Assembly (NCBI GenBank): GCA_040505895.1
Contig: JBEVXU010000001.1
Location: forward strand, 124,001-188,000
Direction of reading: 5' to 3'
Length of the DNA: 64,000 nt
Source of the DNA: Vondammii sp040505895
GTDB taxonomy: Bacteria; Pseudomonadota; Gammaproteobacteria; Chromatiales; Chromatiaceae
Below, piece after piece: positions 58,938 through 64,000 of the stretch. The notes beneath the pieces are model-generated. The model was not told where the DNA came from. It was given only the letters and a program-made list of their open reading frames with translations, and did not search any database. The position numbers and the translations under genes were made by a program. Every line of letters begins with the position of its first letter. Position 1 is the stretch's first letter.

Positions 58938-60242
58938 TCAGTGGCCCAGATTAAAGGTCTCATCGGGGTAGTATTTGGCCAGACGGTCATCACCGGTACG
59001 GGCGTGTCCTTCCATACCCTCATGGCGTGACAGACGTGCGGCGGCAGCAGCCACTTCACGGGTAGCCTCTCTGCTTTGACGCTGATAGGTCACTACCTTG
59101 ATGAATTTGGATGCACTCAGACCACCGGTGTAACGTCCTGCTCCCTTGGTGGGCAGGATATGGTTGGTACCGGAGCACTTATCGCCGAAGGCCACGGTGG
59201 CCTCTTCACCGACAAACAGTGAGCCGTAGTTCTTGAGACGGGCCAGCCACCAATCCAGGTCTTCTGCCTGTACTTCCAGATGCTCTCCAGCGTATTCATC
59301 ACTGATAGTGGCAACCTCTTCACGGGTGTCACAAAGTATGACTTCACCGTAGTCTCTCCAGGATGCGGTGGCAGCTTCCCGCTGAACCTCGGGGAGAGCT
59401 TCGATATAACCTGGAACCTTGGCAATGACGGCATCGGCCAGCTCACGGGAATCGGTGAACAGCCAGGCAGGGGAATCGGTTCCATGTTCGGCCTGACCAA
59501 CCAGATCGCAAGCCACAATCTCAGGGTCAGCGTTCTTATCGGCGATAATGGCAATCTCGGTTGGGCCGGCAAACAGGTCAATACCCACGCGACCGAACAG
59601 CAGGCGCTTGGCCTCTGCAACAAAACGGTTACCCGGTCCAACCAGAATATCGGCAGGCTTTCCGGTAAACAGGCCATAAGCCATGGCGGCGATACCCTGC
59701 ACACCACCCAGGGCGAGAATGGTATCGGCACCGGCCAGATCCATGGCGTATAGAATGGCCGGGTGAACACCCTCATCCCCATGAGGGACTGAACAGGCGA
59801 CTACGTTTTCAACACCGGAAACTTTGGCTGTTGCCACACTCATAATGGCTGAAGCGATATGGGCATAACGGCCACCGGGGACATAACAACCGGCAGTGTT
59901 CATGGGTATCAGTTTCTGGCCGGCAAACAGGCCCGGGCTGAGCTCAATCTCGAACTCCTTCATGCTGTCGCGCTGATGTGTGGCAAAGCCACTGACACGA
60001 TCATAGGCAAACTGAATATCATCTTTCAGCTGCTGGGGAACCTTCTCTTTGGCTGCATCGATCTGCTCACGGGTAACCACAGGGCTACCACTATCCCAAC
60101 CATCGAGCATTTTTGCGTACTCAAGGGCCTTTGCTTCACCGCCCTCTTCAATCTCACGCAGCATCTTGACAACTATTTCATTGGTGTTGTCTTCCAGGGT
60201 TGCAGCCGTCTTGTCTGCTTTCTTAATGTATTCAATAGCCAT
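58938..60242 (-). CDS. hpsN: Sulfopropanediol 3-dehydrogenase HpsN (histidinol dehydrogenase family)
   Basis: 434 aa. HisD fold: AGCYVPGGRYAHIASAIMSV, LALGGVQGIAAMAYG, GPGNRFVAEAKRLLFG, AGPTEIAIIADKNADPEIVA, zinc/substrate residues in QAEHGTD and GTNHILPTKGAGRY. Several substrate residues differ from true HisD (CSGTNHILPT instead of AGPNHVLPT), and there are no his genes nearby. HpsN oxidises (R)-DHPS through the aldehyde to (R)-sulfolactate, the SuyAB substrate encoded two genes on. Its own promoter and operator precede it. Confidence 0.9.
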   Translation of the reverse strand: MAIEYIKKADKTAATLEDNTNEIVVKMLREIEEGGEAKALEYAKMLDGWDSGSPVVTREQIDAAKEKVPQQLKDDIQFAYDRVSGFATHQRDSMKEFEIELSPGLFAGQKLIPMNTAGCYVPGGRYAHIASAIMSVATAKVSGVENVVACSVPHGDEGVHPAILYAMDLAGADTILALGGVQGIAAMAYGLFTGKPADILVGPGNRFVAEAKRLLFGRVGIDLFAGPTEIAIIADKNADPEIVACDLVGQAEHGTDSPAWLFTDSRELADAVIAKVPGYIEALPEVQREAATASWRDYGEVILCDTREEVATISDEYAGEHLEVQAEDLDWWLARLKNYGSLFVGEEATVAFGDKCSGTNHILPTKGAGRYTGGLSASKFIKVVTYQRQSREATREVAAAAARLSRHEGMEGHARTGDDRLAKYYPDETFNLGH

Positions 60243-60264
60243 CGATATTCTCTCTTAAGTTTTA

Positions 60265-60307
60265 ATGTAAGCGCTTACATTTTTAACGCTTAATCATGTT
60301 TTGTCAA
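60265..60307 (-). promoter_or_regulatory. hpsN promoter with palindromic operator
   Basis: ATGTAAGCGCTTACAT (60265-60280) is a perfect 16-bp palindrome 22 bp before the hpsN ATG. On the minus strand a consensus -35 (TTGACA, 60302-60307) precedes it, with a weak -10 (TAAAAA) right before the operator. The position at the start site predicts repression. A central CG and this half-site are typical of LacI-family operators. The remaining 200-bp gap to the TRAP gene shows only a small CAGGAG/CTCCTG hairpin near 60360. Confidence 0.75.
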
Positions 60308-60446
60308 GTACATTTTCAGGGAATAAATCTACGTATTATCTTTATATTCAGGTGGTTACAGGAGCTCGCCCAGAACTCCTGCAACACCATATAGCTACGA
60401 TACCGCGTTAACTTCTATACCAACTCCACAACACTTTCTGAACCCA

Positions 60447-61754
60447 TCAGAAAGCCCAAAGAGAAAGCTGCGGGATAAACGCAATCAACATAACGACTGT
60501 CAACAGGGCCAGCACATAGGGAACTGCCCGCACCGCAATGGGCAGTATGGGTGTGCCTGTCAGGCTCGACACAACGAACAGGTTGAGGCCAAACGGTGGG
60601 GTAATAAAACCGGCACCCAGAGCGGTTACCATCATGATGCAGAAGTGGATATCACTCATGCCGATTTCTTGTGCCAGAGGTAGCAACAGTGGTGACAGAA
60701 TCACAATGTTGGGGGTGGTCTCCATGATACAACCTGCAATAACAAGGATCGCAATCATCATCAGAATCAACACAGTGGGGTCATCGGACAACGAGGTCAT
60801 ATACTGGACAAAACCTTGGGGAATATCCAATGCCGCAAGGGTCTGAGCCAAAGGTAGTGAGACGGCAATAATAGGCAGAATCACACCGTTCACACGGGCA
60901 GAGCTTTCAAACATCTTGGGGAAATCCGATACCTTTATCGTTCCCTGGAAGAGTCCAATAATAATGGTACTGACCACAGCTACAGCTGCCGCTTCGGTCG
61001 GGGTAAAGATGCCGCTGTAGATGCCCCCAAGAATAATAAAGGGCACCATTAATGCGAAACGCCCATCATAGATGGCTCGTAACCAGCGTTTGAAAGAGAA
61101 GCCCCGATCTGAGCGCTCGTATTTGTAAATACGATTAACGACTACATTGGTCAGCATAATGGCCAGCATCACCATCAGTCCCGGTACCATTGCCGCGAGG
61201 AACAGAGTCGAAGCAGAAATCCCAAGGATCAGACCGATAATAATATAGGCGATCGAGGGAGGAATCAGGATTCCGGTACAGGCCCCACCGGCCACCAACG
61301 CACAGGCATAGGGTCGGGGGTACCCTTGTTCAACCAATCGATCGATGGTCATTCGCCCCACAGCAGCAGCACCGGCAGCATCCGAGCCAGAGATACAGGC
61401 AAAGAAGCCACAGCCCAGAACCGTAGCCGTACCAAACCCGGATTTAAAGCCACCCACAGTGGCCTCGGCCACATCAAGCAGTTTGTTGGCAAGGCCGGTT
61501 CTGGCCAACACATCACCAGTGAGGATAAACAGTGGAATGGCAATCAATGCAAAGGCATCGATGCCGTCAAAGAGCGCCTCTCCCATCAGGGCAGGAGGCA
61601 GTATCTCGGTAAAATAGAGAATTGACACCGTGCCCAAACCGAGTGATACCCAGATCGGCACCGCAAATACGATCATCACAAGAATAGAGATCAGCGGGAT
61701 GTAGAATTCCCAGCCAAGATCGGTAGCCATCTGATTTTGTAAAATGTCATACAT
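60447..61754 (-). CDS. hpsM: TRAP transporter large permease (DctM type), HpsM-like
   Basis: 435 aa, about 12 membrane helices. DctM features: ALIAIPLFILTGDVLARTGL, CGFFACISGSDAAGAAAVG, GILIPPSIAYIIIGLILG, and IFTPTEAAAVAVVSTII. Uses a Na+ gradient to import anionic substrates delivered by the binding protein. With the next two genes it forms a complete three-part TRAP system next to DHPS enzymes, hence the DHPS assignment by context. Confidence 0.88.
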   Translation of the reverse strand: MYDILQNQMATDLGWEFYIPLISILVMIVFAVPIWVSLGLGTVSILYFTEILPPALMGEALFDGIDAFALIAIPLFILTGDVLARTGLANKLLDVAEATVGGFKSGFGTATVLGCGFFACISGSDAAGAAAVGRMTIDRLVEQGYPRPYACALVAGGACTGILIPPSIAYIIIGLILGISASTLFLAAMVPGLMVMLAIMLTNVVVNRIYKYERSDRGFSFKRWLRAIYDGRFALMVPFIILGGIYSGIFTPTEAAAVAVVSTIIIGLFQGTIKVSDFPKMFESSARVNGVILPIIAVSLPLAQTLAALDIPQGFVQYMTSLSDDPTVLILMMIAILVIAGCIMETTPNIVILSPLLLPLAQEIGMSDIHFCIMMVTALGAGFITPPFGLNLFVVSSLTGTPILPIAVRAVPYVLALLTVVMLIAFIPQLSLWAF

Positions 61755-61762
61755 AGTAATAC

Positions 61763-62281
61763 CTATCCGTCTATCAGCTTGTCGCCTTCATATACCGGGC
61801 GGCCTTTGATCAGGTCATTCACATCTCGGTAGATGGATTGAATCACTCTGAAAGTCAGCATAGAAAACCCTATGGGAACCGCAGCAAAAAACCAGGCCTG
61901 ACTGATTTGCAGACCATGGGTGACCGAACCAAATTTTATCGAGGTCAGCACCGGCTCAATGGATAGAAAAAGAACAATGACAGCAAGAACAAGCGTGGCA
62001 ATATCGCCAAACAGATACACTGCGGCCTTGCCACGTGCTGGTAGGTAGTGCAACAGAATATCGATACGGATCTGTGCGCGTCGCTTAACTGCGGCGGACG
62101 CTCCTATCCATGCAAGATAGATAAACGCGTATCGCGCAATCTCTTCCCCCCAGATGGAGGAGTAACTCAAGCCAAAACGACGAACCACCTCAACCGTAAC
62201 CGTGGCAACGATGGTTGAATAGAAGATCAACAGCAGCCAGCGCTCACCCTCTTCGTCAATCTTTTTTAGAATATTTTTCAT
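61763..62281 (-). CDS. hpsL: TRAP transporter small permease (DctQ type), HpsL-like
   Basis: 172 aa with four membrane helices, including WLLLIFYSTIVATVTVEVV and the DctQ motif WGEEIARYAFIYLAWIGAS. The ATG at 62281 has AGGTGG 7 bp upstream; an upstream in-frame Met is not preferred. 8 bp before the large permease gene. Confidence 0.9.
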   Translation of the reverse strand: MKNILKKIDEEGERWLLLIFYSTIVATVTVEVVRRFGLSYSSIWGEEIARYAFIYLAWIGASAAVKRRAQIRIDILLHYLPARGKAAVYLFGDIATLVLAVIVLFLSIEPVLTSIKFGSVTHGLQISQAWFFAAVPIGFSMLTFRVIQSIYRDVNDLIKGRPVYEGDKLIDG

Positions 62282-62342
62282 AGGGTCCACCTTATATGTA
62301 ATGAAAAAGACCCTCCCTTGAGGTAGGGAGGGCAACAGTCAA

Positions 62343-63497
62343 TTACACATCGTGAACGTAGTACTTACCCTGGGTATTTGCCGCCTCCAGCAACTTATCA
62401 AAGGTAGCCATGGAACCGGCCAGCTCTTTCTTGAAGGAGTCCCATTGTGGCAGCTGATGACCACCCTTTGCGACCCACTGGGCCATCTCATCGGCATTAG
62501 GCGAATAGAACTGAATATCGTTCTTGGCCAGCTCAGCCATGGCATAACCTCTGGCTGCAGGTACCTTGGCAAGGTTCTGCTGGGAGGTGACCTCGGAGGC
62601 AAATTCAATAGCTTCACGAATATCCAACGGCAGGCTATTGAACCACTCCAGGTTACAGGAGTAGACCTGGGCATCGGGTACCGAACGGATAAAGGTGACT
62701 GAGGAGAGCACATCTTTAAAGCCAAATACATTCAGTGCCTCAACAGAGGGGTCCAGCGCATCAGCAACACCCTGCTTGATTGCAGATGGGGTCTCGCCCC
62801 ATGCCACGGGAGTAGGATTGGCGCCCAGCAAACGATAGAACTGCTGAAGGATCTTAGAACCGGGTACACGGAATTTGATGCCCTGCAACTGGTCCGGGGT
62901 CTTTATGGGTCCATCTATACCCTTGCGTAGGGCAACGACACGAGGATCGATACAAACGTACCAAAGTGGTTTGAAGCCCTTGGCCTCTACCTTGGGGTTC
63001 ACCTCTTGTTTCCAAGCCTCGGAATTGACCAGGTTGATAAACTTTTGGTTTTCACCACACCAGTAAGGAACATTGATCAGATCAACCGTCGGCGCATAGG
63101 CTGCAAAGTTTGACAAAGAGTGCTGTGCCGCCTGAATGGTTCCAGCCTGTACTTTCTGTGCAAGCGCGCCACCAGCGCCAAGCTGACCAGCCGGAGCCAG
63201 TTTCACATAGACCTGGCCATTGGTCAGGTTCTGAATATTCTCTTTCAGATCCAGCTGCATGATAGGATAGCTGCGTGAAGCCCCAAGCCTATAGGCAGTG
63301 GCAATGATCATGGTGTATTTTGCTGCTTTCTTACGCTCTTTCTCTTCGTTGGCGGTGGCGGCTACAGCCTCACCTGACATCAGGGTGCCGGCGCCTGCTG
63401 CTACAACTGCGGTGGTAAAACCAAATTTTCCTGATAGTTCAAGAAAACGGCGGCGCTCTATAGATTCCGGATGTTCATCATTTCGATTACGTGCCAT
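62343..63497 (-). CDS. hpsK: TRAP transporter substrate-binding protein (DctP type), HpsK-like
   Basis: 384 aa. Twin-arginine-like signal (ESIERRRFLELSGKFGFTTA) and an Ala-rich h-region, so export may be through Tat. The mature domain is DctP: QAAQHSLSNFAAYAPTVDLI, GIKFRVPGSKILQQFYRLLG, PVAWGETPSAIKQGVADALD with the conserved Arg that binds a carboxylate or sulfonate. Captures substrate in the periplasm and docks on HpsLM. Confidence 0.9.
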   Translation of the reverse strand: MARNRNDEHPESIERRRFLELSGKFGFTTAVVAAGAGTLMSGEAVAATANEEKERKKAAKYTMIIATAYRLGASRSYPIMQLDLKENIQNLTNGQVYVKLAPAGQLGAGGALAQKVQAGTIQAAQHSLSNFAAYAPTVDLINVPYWCGENQKFINLVNSEAWKQEVNPKVEAKGFKPLWYVCIDPRVVALRKGIDGPIKTPDQLQGIKFRVPGSKILQQFYRLLGANPTPVAWGETPSAIKQGVADALDPSVEALNVFGFKDVLSSVTFIRSVPDAQVYSCNLEWFNSLPLDIREAIEFASEVTSQQNLAKVPAARGYAMAELAKNDIQFYSPNADEMAQWVAKGGHQLPQWDSFKKELAGSMATFDKLLEAANTQGKYYVHDV

Positions 63498-63550
63498 TAC
63501 TTAAATCCTCTCAATCTCTGGTAGTTTTTTAGTGTATGAGCCTTATCGCT

Positions 63551-63766
63551 TTAAGACCCCTTTAGCGCCTTTTCCTGCTGCAGGATGAAAATCACAAAGA
63601 AAATGGAAACAAGGAAAAGAAGCAGAAACTCCATTACATCAGTGAGTTTGATCAGAGGCTCTATTCCAAGATAGATCGCCGCCTTTCCATAAAGGATGTT
63701 GGCGACAAACACCAAAAAGAGAACCAGAGAAATTCGCCCTGCTATACGACCTATCATTTTTGCCAT
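63551..63766 (-). CDS. Small two-helix membrane protein at the head of the TRAP operon
   Basis: 71 aa with two hydrophobic segments (GRISLVLFLVFVANILYGKA and FLLLFLVSIFFVIFILQQEK). Not recognised. It lies 53 bp before the binding-protein gene and 64 bp after the operator, so it is the first gene of the TRAP transcription unit. AAGAG is close to the ATG. It may be an accessory subunit of the transporter; no homology is claimed. Confidence 0.6.
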   Translation of the reverse strand: MAKMIGRIAGRISLVLFLVFVANILYGKAAIYLGIEPLIKLTDVMEFLLLFLVSIFFVIFILQQEKALKGS

Positions 63767-63829
63767 GGACTCTTAACCCTCGTCTGCTGATTATAAAATC
63801 ATCTCAATGATCTAATGACTAAGCAACTC

Positions 63830-63876
63830 TGTAAGCGCTTACATTTAGGTTAGATTGATTAACAGGGCTTTGTCAA
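63830..63876 (-). promoter_or_regulatory. TRAP-operon promoter with the same palindromic operator
   Basis: TGTAAGCGCTTACA at 63830-63843 is identical to the hpsN operator core. On the minus strand TTGACA (63871-63876), an 18-bp spacer and TAACCT (63847-63852) precede it, so the operator covers the start site, the same layout as at hpsN. It is 64 bp before the small membrane-protein gene. Confidence 0.75.
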
Positions 63877-63988
63877 CACATAAGTAGTTTTATTTAAGTA
63901 GTATTTACAATATAAGCATTATTATGCTTTAATATCATAATGATACAGGCGTATTAACCGATTATTTAATATACATACTTCACCGGCT

Positions 63989-64000
63989 ATGACAGAAAAC
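63989..64000 (+). other. Possible start of a divergent gene at the window edge
   Basis: An ATG followed by three sense codons (MTEN) runs off the end on the plus strand, divergent from the TRAP operon. This is where a regulator gene might begin, but no ribosome binding site is evident and nothing further can be read. Confidence 0.15.

Noticed and set aside
58938..60242. Histidine biosynthesis hisD
   Set aside because: No his genes nearby, substrate-region residues deviate, and suyAB with a TRAP system are adjacent.

Overview
The window is 64 kb of a gammaproteobacterial chromosome. Housekeeping blocks are in the arrangement typical of Pseudomonas/Chromatiales-type genomes: gshB divergent from pilGHIJ-chpA, yqgE-ruvX, pilT-pilU beside yggS-proC-yggT, kdsD-kdsC-lptCAB-rpoN-hpf-ptsN-hprK-rapZ-HPr-EI, and rpsU-yqeY-dnaG-rpoD-tRNA(CAU). 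A free-living or host-associated sulfur-oxidising member of the Chromatiales is a reasonable guess, because of this gene order and a sulfonate pathway at the right end. No sulfur-oxidation gene lies in the window, so that placement is inference.

Left part (1-46.9 kb), essentially core. On the minus strand lie the type IV pilus chemosensory operon (rhodanese-like protein, PilG, PilH, PilI, PilJ, truncated ChpA/PilL) and pilT/pilU. Plus-strand blocks carry glutathione synthesis, TonB, YqgE/RuvX, a PyrK-like flavoprotein, proline synthesis, a dynamin-like GTPase, Kdo/LPS export, sigma-54 and a regulatory PTS with HPr kinase. Then come an SLC13 permease, a glyoxylate aminotransferase, ArfB, EfpL, MidA, folate genes, PlsY, Adk, TsaD and the macromolecular-synthesis operon. 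Small palindromic elements (MITE-like, at least five families) are scattered through the intergenic gaps. One sits exactly inside the stop codon of yqgE, and one separates lptC from its probable ribosome binding site. A 33-codon remnant of dihydroorotase marks a deletion between ruvX and pyrK.

Accessory region (about 47-55 kb), starting just after the tRNA(CAU) gene and a tRNA 3'-end fragment. It holds an Abi_2/AbiF HEPN protein preceded by a strong promoter and a structured leader resembling the abiF RNA. Next is a tightly packed four-gene minus-strand operon: unknown 187-aa protein, QueC-like PP-loop enzyme, XRE-ImmA/IrrE protease, PIN-domain protein. Its promoter carries two copies of a near-palindrome 31 bp apart. 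This operon looks like a self-regulated defence or toxin-type module built on a 7-deazaguanine-synthase fold and is the best candidate here for an undescribed system. Two copies of one MITE family bracket it, and poorly characterised Cys-rich secreted proteins follow.

Right part (55-64 kb), minus strand: a catabolic locus for 2,3-dihydroxypropane-1-sulfonate (DHPS). A TRAP transporter (hpsKLM-like) imports the sulfonate, and HpsN with an SDR and a Zn-alcohol dehydrogenase (hpsO/hpsP-like) convert DHPS to (R)-sulfolactate. SuyAB then cleaves it to pyruvate and sulfite. A universal stress protein ends the unit. Two promoters with the same operator palindrome (TGTAAGCGCTTACA) start the two halves, pointing to one LacI-type repressor.
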